Shown one piece after another: positions 7,400-14,575 of a stretch of DNA of 28,134 nt. The notes under the pieces are model-generated. The model worked only from the letters and a program-made list of their open reading frames with translations, was not told the origin of the DNA and ran no database searches. A program made the position numbers and the translations under genes. Source of the stretch: JAJPHJ01 sp035622315 (GTDB taxonomy: Bacteria > Vulcanimicrobiota > Vulcanimicrobiia > Eremiobacterales > Eremiobacteraceae); the NCBI GenBank assembly GCA_035622315.1, contig DASPVP010000115.1, positions 1 through 28,134 of the forward strand. Reading direction: 5' to 3'. Each line of letters starts with the position of its first letter. Within the stretch, counting starts at the first letter, position 1.

Positions 7400-8131
7400 A
7401 TGAGCCGATCGAGCAACCGTACCCTCGGCATCCTCGCCACCTGCGTGGTGGCAGGCCTCGTCATGGCCGTTGCGGCGGGTTTGGGTACGGGCCTGGCGCA
7501 GCCCGAACCGGGCGTCGAAGCGACCCCGAGACCCGAGCTCACGCCAACGGACGTTGCCGGCGTGATCGACCTCATCCTGAGCAACAATCCGGACATCCAC
7601 TCGTACCAGGCTCACATCGTGCTCGACATCCAGCAGGTCGACTTCCCCTATCTGCATCCGGTGCTGGACGGTCACGTGTACTACACAGCCCCCGGCTATA
7701 CGGTGTACGACTTCCCTCATACGCCGTCGTATCTGGAGGGCATCACGCGGGTCGAAGGTGCCATGGGTATGGCGAGCCGATGGCAGCGCTGCTACAATAT
7801 CGGGCTCGAGGACGACCCGGGCGTGTACATCCTGCACATGGTGCCGAAGATCCGCGGCGAGGTTTCGCTATTGGACGTGACCGTCAACAAGCGCAACGGG
7901 AATCTGCAGCACTTCAGCTGGTCGTATCGCGACTCGGACGATAACATCTCGCTCACGCAATACTATTCAAACGTCAATGGCTACGACGTCGTGACGCTGC
8001 AGCAGACCGATATCACGCGCCATCACATCCGCGCTCGCGGCACGGGGACGTTCGACTCATTTCAGTACAACGTTCCGGTGCCCACCCCGACGCCGACCCC
8101 ATCCGACCCGCTGCATCAGTGCGATAACTAG
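7400..8131 (+). CDS. Secreted/anchored protein of unknown function, related to the protein at 15668-16567
   Basis: This 243-aa protein has an N-terminal hydrophobic segment (about 9-33, GILATCVVAGLVMAVAAG) that serves as a signal peptide or anchor. A mostly beta-strand domain follows from about 48 (LTPTDVAGVIDLILSNNPD) to about 225, and the C-terminus is Pro-Thr-rich (VPTPTPTPSDP). The opening (NRTLG, then a hydrophobic helix), the LTP...D.....NPD helix and the closing HI.....F.... segment recur in the minus-strand protein at 15668-16567, so the two look paralogous. The pattern of short strands is reminiscent of LolA/LppX-like lipoprotein carriers, but I cannot assign the family. The ATG at 7400 is chosen because codons upstream in the frame read as non-coding. 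The gene is divergent from the TIM-barrel gene. Confidence 0.75.
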   Translation: MSRSSNRTLGILATCVVAGLVMAVAAGLGTGLAQPEPGVEATPRPELTPTDVAGVIDLILSNNPDIHSYQAHIVLDIQQVDFPYLHPVLDGHVYYTAPGYTVYDFPHTPSYLEGITRVEGAMGMASRWQRCYNIGLEDDPGVYILHMVPKIRGEVSLLDVTVNKRNGNLQHFSWSYRDSDDNISLTQYYSNVNGYDVVTLQQTDITRHHIRARGTGTFDSFQYNVPVPTPTPTPSDPLHQCDN

Positions 8132-8176
8132 CAGCGCGAAAAGGGCGGCTGTCGGCGCGTCGATAAGCCGCGTGGC

Positions 8177-8734
8177 ATGGGCAGCGAATCGCAAGGTTTC
8201 GTCATCTGGTTCACCGGCCTTTCGGGCGCCGGCAAGACGACTCTCGCTAAACTCTTGGAACCGCGCCTGCGCGCCGCCGGCCTCAAGGTCGAGATGCTCG
8301 ACGGCGACGTGGTGCGCACCAATCTCTCCAAAGGCCTCGGCTTTTCTCGCGAAGACCGCGACACAAACGTCCGGCGCATCGGTTTTGTCGCCCACCTGCT
8401 CGCGCGCAACGGCGTGGCTGTGATCTGCTCTGCGATCTCGCCCTACCGCAAGACTCGCGACGAGGTGCGCGCCCAGATCGGCCCCGGCTTCATCGAAGTC
8501 TTCGCCGACTGTCCGCTCGACGTGTGCGCCACGCGTGACGGCAAGGTCGAGATGTACGAGAAGGCGCGTCGCGGTGAAATCAAGGAATTCACCGGCGTCT
8601 CCGACCCGTACGAGCCGCCGCCCACCCCCGAGGTCCAGGTGCGCACGCAAGAGGAGTCGCCCGACGAAAGCGCGCGGCGCATTCTCGACTATCTCGCGTC
8701 CAGGTCGCTCTTGACGCTGCATGTCATCCCCTGA
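8177..8734 (+). CDS. cysC: Adenylylsulfate (APS) kinase
   Basis: This 185-aa cytoplasmic enzyme phosphorylates APS with ATP to give PAPS, the activated sulfate used for reduction or sulfonation. The Walker A motif GLSGAGKTT is at 14-22. The family signatures LDGDVVRTNL (41-50), GFSREDRDTNVRRIGF (55-70), ISPYRKTRD (87-95) and ARRGEIKEFTGVSDPYEPP (130-148) are all intact, and the length is standard. It overlaps the downstream sat gene by 14 bp, so the two are translationally coupled and make consecutive enzymes of one pathway. The 45-bp gap from the preceding secreted-protein gene leaves open whether transcription begins upstream of that gene. Confidence 0.96.
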   Translation: MGSESQGFVIWFTGLSGAGKTTLAKLLEPRLRAAGLKVEMLDGDVVRTNLSKGLGFSREDRDTNVRRIGFVAHLLARNGVAVICSAISPYRKTRDEVRAQIGPGFIEVFADCPLDVCATRDGKVEMYEKARRGEIKEFTGVSDPYEPPPTPEVQVRTQEESPDESARRILDYLASRSLLTLHVIP

Positions 8735-9884
8735 GTTGAACGCCCCATACGGCGATCGGCTCGCCGACGCGCAAGCGCGCGGCTCTGCGCTCGACAAAGC
8801 GCGCGAGCAGGCAGCCCAACTGCCGCGCATCCGTCTGAGCGATCGCTCCATCTGCGACACCGTTTGTCTGGGGACCGGCGTATACTCGCCGTTGGACGGA
8901 TTCATGGGCAAGGCCGATTACGAATCGATCATCAGCGACATGCGGCTGCGCAATGGGCTCATCTGGCCGATCCCGATCACGCTGCCGGTGGGCGATGACG
9001 AGCTTGCCGCCGTGCGCGCGAACGGCCAAGCGGCGCTCGTGACAGGCGATGGCAGCGTTCTCGCGACGCTCGACGTCACCGAAATATTTGCGTCGGACGT
9101 ATCGCGCGAAGCGCCGGCCGTCTATTGCACCTCGGACGTCGCTCATCCCGGCGTCGCTCTCATCGCGAACGCGCCGAAGACGCTGGTCGCCGGGCGCCTC
9201 ACGCTGCTCGACGCGCCGAACTTCGGGTTCCCCGAAGAATATCGCACCCCAGCACAGACGCGCGAGCTCTTCACCGCGCTCGGGTGGAAGACCGTCGTGG
9301 GTTTTCAGACCCGCAATCCCGTCCATCGCGCGCACGAATACTTGCAAAAAGTCGCGATGGAGACAGTCGACGGCCTGATGCTGCATCCGCTCGTCGGCCT
9401 GACCAAAGACGACGACATCCCGGCCCCCGTGCGCATGGACTGCTATCGCACGCTGCTCGCCAAGTACTATCCGGCCAAGCGTGCCGTGCTTTCGATCTTC
9501 CCTGCCGCCATGCGTTACGCTGGCCCACGCGAAGCGATCCTCCACGCGATCGCACGTAAGAACTACGGCTGCAGCCATTTCATCGTCGGCCGCGATCACG
9601 CGGGCGTAGGGTCGTATTACGGCTCGTTCGACGCCCAGCACATCTTCGACGGTTTGGAAGACGAACTCGGCATCAAGATCTTGCGCTTCGACAACGCGTC
9701 GTGGTGCAAGGCCTGCGAGGCGATGGTCACGGACAAGACCTGCCCGCACCCGGCGTCCGAACGCGTGAGCCTGTCCGGCACGAAGGTGCGCGAGATGCTG
9801 CGCGCAGGGCAACGGCCGCCCGGTGAGTTCTCGCGCCCCGAGGTTGCCGACATCCTCATCGACGCGATGGCGCAGACGCAGTGA
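8721..9884 (+). CDS. sat: Sulfate adenylyltransferase (ATP sulfurylase)
   Basis: This 387-aa homomeric ATP sulfurylase makes APS from ATP and sulfate, the substrate of the CysC enzyme encoded just upstream. An N-terminal PUA-like domain (to about 165) precedes the nucleotidyltransferase domain. The active-site motif QTRNPVHRAHE is at 196-206 and GRDHAGVG at 290-297. A C329-x2-C332...C341-x-H343 set matches the zinc-binding site known from thermophile and cyanobacterial enzymes of this type. No fused kinase domain is present, in keeping with the separate cysC. The ATG at 8721 lies inside cysC. The stop TGA overlaps the GTG start of the next gene, forming a three-gene coupled unit. Confidence 0.96.
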   Translation: MSSPELNAPYGDRLADAQARGSALDKAREQAAQLPRIRLSDRSICDTVCLGTGVYSPLDGFMGKADYESIISDMRLRNGLIWPIPITLPVGDDELAAVRANGQAALVTGDGSVLATLDVTEIFASDVSREAPAVYCTSDVAHPGVALIANAPKTLVAGRLTLLDAPNFGFPEEYRTPAQTRELFTALGWKTVVGFQTRNPVHRAHEYLQKVAMETVDGLMLHPLVGLTKDDDIPAPVRMDCYRTLLAKYYPAKRAVLSIFPAAMRYAGPREAILHAIARKNYGCSHFIVGRDHAGVGSYYGSFDAQHIFDGLEDELGIKILRFDNASWCKACEAMVTDKTCPHPASERVSLSGTKVREMLRAGQRPPGEFSRPEVADILIDAMAQTQ

Positions 9885-10822
9885 CCTTCAAAGTCCAATT
9901 CCCAGACGAGACCCGCGACGACGAGTTCGTCCGTCAAGAAGACGCGTTCCGCGACTGGATCTCTGACAAGCCAGATGCGGAGTACCCGCTCGAGGCCGGG
10001 CGCTATCATCTCTACGTCTCTCTCGCTTGCCCCTGGGCCCATCGCACGATCATCACGCGCCTGCTGCGCGGCCTCGATCGGTCGGTGAGCATGAGCGTCG
10101 TCGATCCGATCCGCGATGGCCGAGGCTGGCGGTTCACCGAAGGCCCGGGCCACACGCTCGACCCCATCAACGGCTTCGCGTACTTGAGCGAGGCGTATTA
10201 CCTCACGGAGCCGGGCTTCCGCGGACGCCCTACCGTGCCCGTGCTCTGGGATAAGAAGACCAAGCGGATCGTCAACAACTCGGACGACGACATCATGCGG
10301 ATGTTCGAAACCGTCTTCGATCCGCTCGCGACGAACGACTTGGATCTCTACCCGCATTCTCACGCGGACGAGATCGACGAGCTCAACGAGCTCATCTATG
10401 TGACCGTCAACAATGGCGTGTATCGCGCCGGTTTCGCCGGCTCGCAGGCAGCGTACGAGCGGGCTGCGCGCGAGGTGTTCAAGACGCTCGACATGCTCGA
10501 GGAGCGGCTCGCGACGCACCGTTATCTCATCGGGTCGATCCCGCTCGAGACCGATTGGCGCCTGTTCGTGACGCTCGTGCGCTTCGACCCCGTGTACTTC
10601 GGCCATTTCAAGTGCAACCTGCGCGAGATCGCCCAGTATCCGAACCTCTTCGGCTACCTGCGCGATCTCTATCAAGTGCCTGGGATCGCTTCGACCGTCG
10701 ATTTCGACCAAATCAAGCGCCACTATTACTACACGCACGACGACATCAACCCGACCCGCATCGTTCCTATCGGACCGCTTGAGGATCTTACGGCCCCGTC
10801 GGGCCGCGAACGATTGCCGTAA
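9881..10822 (+). CDS. Glutathionyl-hydroquinone reductase-like (GST superfamily, Omega/Xi class)
   Basis: The 313-aa protein begins at a GTG within the sequence GTGA, overlapping the sat stop. The family (YqjG, PcpF, ECM4) uses a catalytic Cys to reduce glutathionyl-hydroquinones to hydroquinones. The thioredoxin-fold domain holds the motif LACPWAHR with Cys50, then DPIRDGRGW, RPTVPVLWDKK and the glutathione-binding VNNSDDDIMRM. A helical C-terminal domain follows, with NNGVYRAGFAGSQ, LIGSIPLETDWRLF and RFDPVYFGHFKCN, all family hallmarks. The length is typical. Being coupled to sulfate-activation genes suggests a link to thiol metabolism, but which low-molecular-weight thiol this organism makes is not shown here. 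A REP triplet follows the stop. Confidence 0.92.
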   Translation: MTFKVQFPDETRDDEFVRQEDAFRDWISDKPDAEYPLEAGRYHLYVSLACPWAHRTIITRLLRGLDRSVSMSVVDPIRDGRGWRFTEGPGHTLDPINGFAYLSEAYYLTEPGFRGRPTVPVLWDKKTKRIVNNSDDDIMRMFETVFDPLATNDLDLYPHSHADEIDELNELIYVTVNNGVYRAGFAGSQAAYERAAREVFKTLDMLEERLATHRYLIGSIPLETDWRLFVTLVRFDPVYFGHFKCNLREIAQYPNLFGYLRDLYQVPGIASTVDFDQIKRHYYYTHDDINPTRIVPIGPLEDLTAPSGRERLP

Positions 10823-10828
10823 GAAAAA

Positions 10829-10853
10829 GGGGCGATTTGCAATCGCCCCCTAC
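10829..10853 (-). repeat. REP-type palindrome, copy 1 of triplet
   Basis: A perfect 9-bp stem GGGGCGATT / AATCGCCCC (10829-10837, 10841-10849) has loop TGC and is followed by CTAC (GTAG on the minus strand). It starts 6 bp after the stop of the reductase gene. Confidence 0.85.
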
Positions 10854-10863
10854 CTGTCTGTGA

Positions 10864-10888
10864 GCGGCGATTTGCAATCGCCCCCTAC
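10864..10888 (-). repeat. REP-type palindrome, copy 2 of triplet
   Basis: The same element as the preceding copy, with one stem mismatch (GCGGCGATT against AATCGCCCC), loop TGC and the same CTAC tail. Spacing from copy 1, start to start, is 35 bp. Confidence 0.8.
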
Positions 10889-10896
10889 ATGGGAAA

Positions 10897-10922
10897 GGGG
10901 GCGATATTCTATCGCCCCCTAC
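10897..10922 (-). repeat. REP-type palindrome, copy 3 of triplet
   Basis: A 10-bp perfect stem GGGGGCGATA / TATCGCCCCC with loop TTC is followed by TAC. The last C of the stem arm also serves as the C of CTAC. The A-T change in the stem is matched on both arms relative to copies 1 and 2. It ends 23 bp before the stop of the minus-strand gene at 10945. Confidence 0.8.
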
Positions 10923-10944
10923 GTTAGGCGCGCGTGGTGCGCGG

Positions 10945-11934
10945 TTATTGTGGCGGCTGTTGTTGCGTGAAGCCAGCCGGCGGACCGAAGAGTCCCGAGT
11001 CTCCGGAGCCGAGTTGCTTGACGTCGCCACGCTCGGTCACGGTCTGGAAACCCCCACCGGACGAGCCGGGTGCGGATTGCGCGCCCATGTTGACCGTGAT
11101 AAGCGACCACATAACGAGACGACCCGACGGCGCGACCGGTCCCGTGTGGACGTTCGCGGTCACGGTGGGCTTGCAGCCCGCGCCGAGCGCCGCCATGACT
11201 GATGGGCTGATCGTCATCGTCGGCGGCTTCTTGCCCACCATTCCGGGCGGCGCCGGCCATACAAGCGACGGCTCGGGGTAGCTCGAGACGAACTCGGTCA
11301 AGGTCGTCTGGAAGGAGCCGTTCTTGCACGAGCCCGTCGCCTGTGAGGCCACCATCTTGAACACGACTTGATAGCCGTCCGTATCGACGCCGCCGAGGTT
11401 CTTCGATCCAAGTCCCGTCGTGGCGATCGACACGGTCAGTTTCTCGGTCCCCGGCTGCGGCGGGGCCATGCTCTGTTGCGGCTGCGGGTTTGTGGGCGCC
11501 ACGGGCTGGGTTTGCGCCATCGGCCCCGGCGTGCTGATCCAATACGTCTTGTTCGCGAGGTCCAGGTGGATCGTCTGCTGCTTGGCCGGGATCGTGATCG
11601 TTCCCGACTGGTTCGTCAGGTCGTCGTCGCGCTCCATGTTGTTCAGATAGTAATAGGTAGAGCCAAAGCCGTTGTGCATGGCTCCCATGGCGTTCTTGAT
11701 CGCGGCGAACAAGCCGCCGCCGCTCTTCTTCTGCGTGGCGTTCGCAAAGTCGGCGTCGAAGCTGCCCTGGCCATACGTGCCTGGCTGCGGCGCCGGGCCG
11801 CCCATCACGATGCGGGTCACTTCGTTATAGCTGATGTCGCTGCCGGCGGCGTGCGCCGGGACGATGAGCCCTCCCGCCGCGAGCACGAGGGCGATGCACG
11901 CGAACGCTGCGCCCAAAAAAATACGAAAGCCCAT
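10945..11934 (-). CDS. Secreted protein of unknown function, paralogue of the protein at 20451-21542
   Basis: This 329-aa protein has a clear signal peptide (about 1-30, ending in VPAHAAG). It is preceded by GGAGG five bases before the ATG, an unusually good ribosome binding site for this window. Middle parts are Gly-, Pro- and Gln-rich (about 140-165, PVAPTNPQPQQSM). The C-terminal half carries TGSCKNGSFQTTL, a GCKPTVTA segment and the end ERGDVKQLGSGDSGLFGPPAGF. Equivalent segments in the same order occur in the protein at 20451-21542 (SGSCHDGTFRAKK, GCSATIA, ERGNIRQLSAADASLFDVPAGY), so the two are paralogues with paired cysteines kept. Function is unknown; the location is periplasmic or extracellular. 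Confidence 0.8.
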   Translation of the reverse strand: MGFRIFLGAAFACIALVLAAGGLIVPAHAAGSDISYNEVTRIVMGGPAPQPGTYGQGSFDADFANATQKKSGGGLFAAIKNAMGAMHNGFGSTYYYLNNMERDDDLTNQSGTITIPAKQQTIHLDLANKTYWISTPGPMAQTQPVAPTNPQPQQSMAPPQPGTEKLTVSIATTGLGSKNLGGVDTDGYQVVFKMVASQATGSCKNGSFQTTLTEFVSSYPEPSLVWPAPPGMVGKKPPTMTISPSVMAALGAGCKPTVTANVHTGPVAPSGRLVMWSLITVNMGAQSAPGSSGGGFQTVTERGDVKQLGSGDSGLFGPPAGFTQQQPPQ

Positions 11935-11988
11935 GTTGCCTCCAAATCAGAGCACAAGTAATGGGCTTTGCTTTCGCACGCTTTTTTT

Positions 11989-12010
11989 AGCGCCCTGCGT
12001 GCGGGGCGCT
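11989..12010. other. Short inverted repeat between two minus-strand genes
   Basis: The arms AGCGCCC (11989-11995) and GGGCGCT (12004-12010) flank an 8-base loop. A run of seven T lies just before it on the plus strand, so on the minus strand, the direction of both flanking genes, the hairpin is followed by A rather than T. It is therefore not a standard terminator for them. It has no CTAC/GTAG foot and is not one of the REP elements. Confidence 0.3.
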
Positions 12011-12011
12011 G

Positions 12012-12140
12012 CTAGAAGGCCGCGGTTTCGTGGATCCTGTCGAGGGTTCCGTTCTGGGCGGCCTCGGACGCGCGCAGCAGTGCCGGGACCAGGAGCGACA
12101 CCGACGCGGCGACCAGGGTGAGGGCGACGAACCACTTCAT
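12012..12140 (-). CDS. Small 42-aa membrane or exported peptide
   Basis: The ORF encodes 42 residues beginning MKWFVALTLVAASVSLLVPA, a Lys followed by an uninterrupted hydrophobic stretch, then a short polar tail (SEAAQNGTLDRIHETAAF). This is the shape of a single-span small membrane protein or an uncleaved signal peptide. AGAGG lies about 12 bases before the ATG. It sits 77 bp upstream of the secreted-protein gene at 10945-11934 on the same strand, so it may share its transcript. No family is recognised. The short length makes chance possible, but codon third positions are strongly G/C, as in the neighbours. Confidence 0.45.
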   Translation of the reverse strand: MKWFVALTLVAASVSLLVPALLRASEAAQNGTLDRIHETAAF

Positions 12141-12301
12141 AAGATGATACTACCTCTACCCTCTGACCCACGGATTGAGGCCTTTGTGACAGTTGCGTAG
12201 GCCACAGGCTAGCGGCAGGTACCGGGGCGTTTGGGCCGGGGAGGGGACGCGGGGCTTACGGAAGGCGTCGCAAGCAGCCAGTCGCCGAGGTGAGTCCGTC
12301 G

Positions 12302-12493
12302 ATGCAGGTCGGGAAAAGGGTACGGGCGTTACGATCGATCGATCTCGGGGATGCCGGGAAGGTCGAGCGAGGAGCCGTGGGCGTCCTCGAGAGCATGAAC
12401 AACGGACCGTATATGCCATATCTCGTCCGTTTCGACACCGGCACATTCGCCTTCGAAGAAGGCGAAATCGAAGAGGCCGAGCCGGATTCCTGA
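12302..12493 (+). CDS. Small SH3-like (KOW-like) protein, unknown function
   Basis: This 63-aa protein is predicted to be all-beta and begins MQVGKRVRALRSIDLGDAG. The pattern VERGAVGVLE, then YLVRFDTGTFAFEEGEIEEAE, is typical of small SH3/KOW-type barrels that bind nucleic acid, metal or partner proteins. The ATG is preceded by GAGGTGA with 8-bp spacing, one of the best ribosome binding sites in the window, which favours it over the GTG at 12290. It is 68 bp upstream of the response regulator on the same strand and may be the first gene of that operon. No catalytic residues can be pointed to, and the C-terminus is strongly acidic. Confidence 0.65.
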   Translation: MQVGKRVRALRSIDLGDAGKVERGAVGVLESMNNGPYMPYLVRFDTGTFAFEEGEIEEAEPDS

Positions 12494-12561
12494 AAAGCCC
12501 CTGAAAGCCGCACGAACGGGGCGCAGGCTGGCCATTCGAAGTTTGCCGAAATACCACAAAC

Positions 12562-13236
12562 ATGCGAGTCTTATTGGTCGAAGACGATCCCAGCCTAGCC
12601 TCATCGCTGCGCCGCGCGCTCGAGGCGCAGAAGTTCTCTGTCACCGCTGTCGGTGACGGCAACAACGGACTGCACGAATTGTGCGGCAACGACTACCAAG
12701 TCGCGATCCTGGACGTGTTGCTGCCTGGGCGCGACGGTCTCTCGGTGTGCGCGGAGGCACGCAAGCAGGGCATCTCCACGCCCATCCTCATGCTCACCGC
12801 GCGCAACGCTGTGACCGATCGCGTCACCGGCCTCAACAGCGGCGCTGACGACTACCTGCCCAAACCTTTCGCGTTTCCGGAGCTCCTCGCGCGGGTGCAC
12901 GCGCTCTTGCGCAGGCCGAAGAACGAGGTCAAGCCGCGCACGGTGACGGTCGGCAAGCTCTCGATCGACGTGCTGCGCCATCAGTTCTCGTGCGAGGGGC
13001 GCGTTTTGCACCTCACGCGTACCGAGTATCGGCTGCTGCTCTATCTCATGGAGAACGCGGGCATCGTGCTGACCAAAGACTCGATCCTCGACCGGCTGTG
13101 GGGCGGCGAACACGGGGGGAACTCGAACATCCTCGAAGTGTACGTGAAGATGTTGCGACGCAAGCTCTCCGCTGCGTGCGGCGAGCAGTTCATCCGCACC
13201 GTGCGGGGCGTAGGTTACACGATCGACAAAGCATGA
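12562..13236 (+). CDS. OmpR/PhoB-family response regulator
   Basis: This 224-aa cytoplasmic DNA-binding regulator is controlled by phosphorylation. The receiver domain (1-115) shows the acidic pair E7/D8/D9, phospho-acceptor D51 in LDVLLPGRDG, T79 in MLTA and K101 in LPKPF, all intact. The winged-helix output domain (about 125-222) has RTEYRLLLYLMENAG, LDRLWGG, EVYVKMLRRKL and the C-terminal IRTVRGVGYTI. Its stop overlaps the start of the kinase gene in ATGA, so the pair is coupled and is probably cognate. No clear ribosome binding site is seen before its ATG. Target genes are unknown; the exported-protein genes downstream in the same run are candidates. Confidence 0.95.
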   Translation: MRVLLVEDDPSLASSLRRALEAQKFSVTAVGDGNNGLHELCGNDYQVAILDVLLPGRDGLSVCAEARKQGISTPILMLTARNAVTDRVTGLNSGADDYLPKPFAFPELLARVHALLRRPKNEVKPRTVTVGKLSIDVLRHQFSCEGRVLHLTRTEYRLLLYLMENAGIVLTKDSILDRLWGGEHGGNSNILEVYVKMLRRKLSAACGEQFIRTVRGVGYTIDKA

Positions 13237-14231
13237 TCGACCGGCGCGGCGTCATGACGAACATCGGGGCGCCTCGCGTGCGCCTCACGCTGGCCTATGC
13301 CTTACTACTGGCGCTGCTGCTCGCGGCCTTCTCCATCATCGTCTACGTTCTGCTCTCGATGGTCGTCTTGCAAGACATCGAGCCGTTCCGCGACGATCCC
13401 GGGATCGTCGCCGCGGCGCACCGCATGCTCGACGTCTACCTGGTCAGGCTCCTCATCGCGAACGGCGTCGGCCTTGTCTTCGTCGGTGCAGTGGCCGCGT
13501 TTCTCGCCAAGATCACGCTGCGGCCGCTCGAGCGCGCCATCGCCTTGCAGCGCCAGTTCACGAACGATGCCTCGCATGATCTGCGCACACCGCTCGCGGT
13601 CATCCGCACCGAGGCGTCCGTCGGTCTGGCAGATACCTCCCTGCCGGCAGGCGTCCGCGAGCAGTTGCGCCTCATCGACGAGCAGGCACAACGCATGCAG
13701 CGGCTGATCGACCAGCTGATCACCCTGTCGCACCTCGATGCCGACAGCGCGCTCGACCGCGAGCCCACGGATTTACGCGCGGTGGTCAACGGCGTGCTGC
13801 GCGATCTGCAGCCGCTCGCGCAAGCGCGTACGGTCGACCTTCGTATGGGCCGCAGCGAGAGCGCGGTTGTGATGGGCGACGAGCTCAAGCTCTCGCAGTT
13901 GGTGGGCAATCTCGTTGACAACGCGATCAAACACGGCCGCGAACGCTCCACCGTCGACGTCTCGGTGTGGCAAACGCGCGACACCGCCTTCATCGCGGTA
14001 CGCGACGAGGGCGGCGGCATCGCGGCGGACGACCTCGAGCGGATCTTCGAACGGTATCAGCGGCTAAATGGTGCTGCGGTCAGCCCGAGCCCGGCGATCA
14101 ACGAGGTCCACGGTCTCGGCTTGCCGTTGTGCCGCTGGATCGCTCGCGCACACGGCGGCGAGGTGACGGCGCGCAGCACGGTGGGTGAAGGAAGCGTCTT
14201 CACCGTTCGGCTTCCGGCGATGGTTGCTTAA
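13233..14231 (+). CDS. Membrane sensor histidine kinase
   Basis: This 332-aa kinase partners the preceding regulator. Two helices (about 17-46 and 72-93) flank an extracytoplasmic loop of only about 25 residues, too short for a folded ligand domain. The signal is therefore likely sensed in the membrane or through a partner protein. No full HAMP domain fits between helix 2 and the H-box. The H-box FTNDASHDLRTPLAVIR has phospho-acceptor H115. The ATPase domain has the N-box NLVDNAIKHG (226-235), G1 DEGGGI (258-263), F-box RIFERYQR and G2 HGLGLPL (293-299). The start chosen is the ATG that overlaps the regulator stop; an ATG at 13254 is the alternative. A small exported-protein gene starts 14 bp downstream. 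Confidence 0.93.
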   Translation: MIDRRGVMTNIGAPRVRLTLAYALLLALLLAAFSIIVYVLLSMVVLQDIEPFRDDPGIVAAAHRMLDVYLVRLLIANGVGLVFVGAVAAFLAKITLRPLERAIALQRQFTNDASHDLRTPLAVIRTEASVGLADTSLPAGVREQLRLIDEQAQRMQRLIDQLITLSHLDADSALDREPTDLRAVVNGVLRDLQPLAQARTVDLRMGRSESAVVMGDELKLSQLVGNLVDNAIKHGRERSTVDVSVWQTRDTAFIAVRDEGGGIAADDLERIFERYQRLNGAAVSPSPAINEVHGLGLPLCRWIARAHGGEVTARSTVGEGSVFTVRLPAMVA

Positions 14232-14245
14232 GGGCTAGAAATGGG

Positions 14246-14575
14246 ATGCACATGAAGCGACAAGTCCAGGGCGCGATTCTCCTACGGCTCATCACGATCG
14301 GGGGCGCCTTGCTCTTGAGCGGCGGCGTTCTGCTTGCGCGAACGGGCGCGCCCGCACAGGCGACGGCGTCATCGGCGCTCGAGATGGCCGACAAGGCTCT
14401 GTCGAGCCCAGGCCTGCTCGAAGACGAGAGCCCGTACAACATGATCGACGCGATCGGACCGAGCGGCATCACCCAAGACCAGGCGACCCAAGAGGTCACC
14501 TCGCGCACGATGATGGGCGGCTTGCCCGCGCCCGCGGGACAGAACGGCTACGGCCCCTATGGAGGCGGACAATGA
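14246..14575 (+). CDS. Small exported protein of unknown function in a two-component operon
   Basis: This 109-aa protein has a basic start and a hydrophobic segment (about 10-31, AILLRLITIGGALLLSGGVL) that serves as a signal peptide or anchor. It is followed by a short soluble part with SPGLLEDESPYNMIDAIGPS, a Thr/Gln-rich stretch and a Gly/Tyr/Pro-rich end (NGYGPYGGGQ). A second in-frame ATG at 14252 is better placed after GGGA. No family is recognised. It lies 14 bp after the kinase gene and its stop overlaps the start of the TPR gene in ATGA, so the four genes form one run. An accessory role for the kinase or the TPR protein is an inference from position only. Confidence 0.65.
   Translation: MHMKRQVQGAILLRLITIGGALLLSGGVLLARTGAPAQATASSALEMADKALSSPGLLEDESPYNMIDAIGPSGITQDQATQEVTSRTMMGGLPAPAGQNGYGPYGGGQ

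Noticed and set aside
10829..10922. CRISPR-like array of short repeats
   Set aside because: There are only three imperfect copies with spacers of about 10 bp, no cas genes, and the same element occurs singly elsewhere in the window.
11981..12010. Rho-independent terminator at the T-run and hairpin
   Set aside because: The T-run precedes the hairpin on the plus strand and would read as A on the minus strand, which is the direction of both flanking genes.
12156..12689. 177-codon minus-strand frame across the SH3-like gene and the regulator start
   Set aside because: It is Arg/Pro/Ser-rich with no motif and overlaps two better supported plus-strand genes, one with a strong ribosome binding site.
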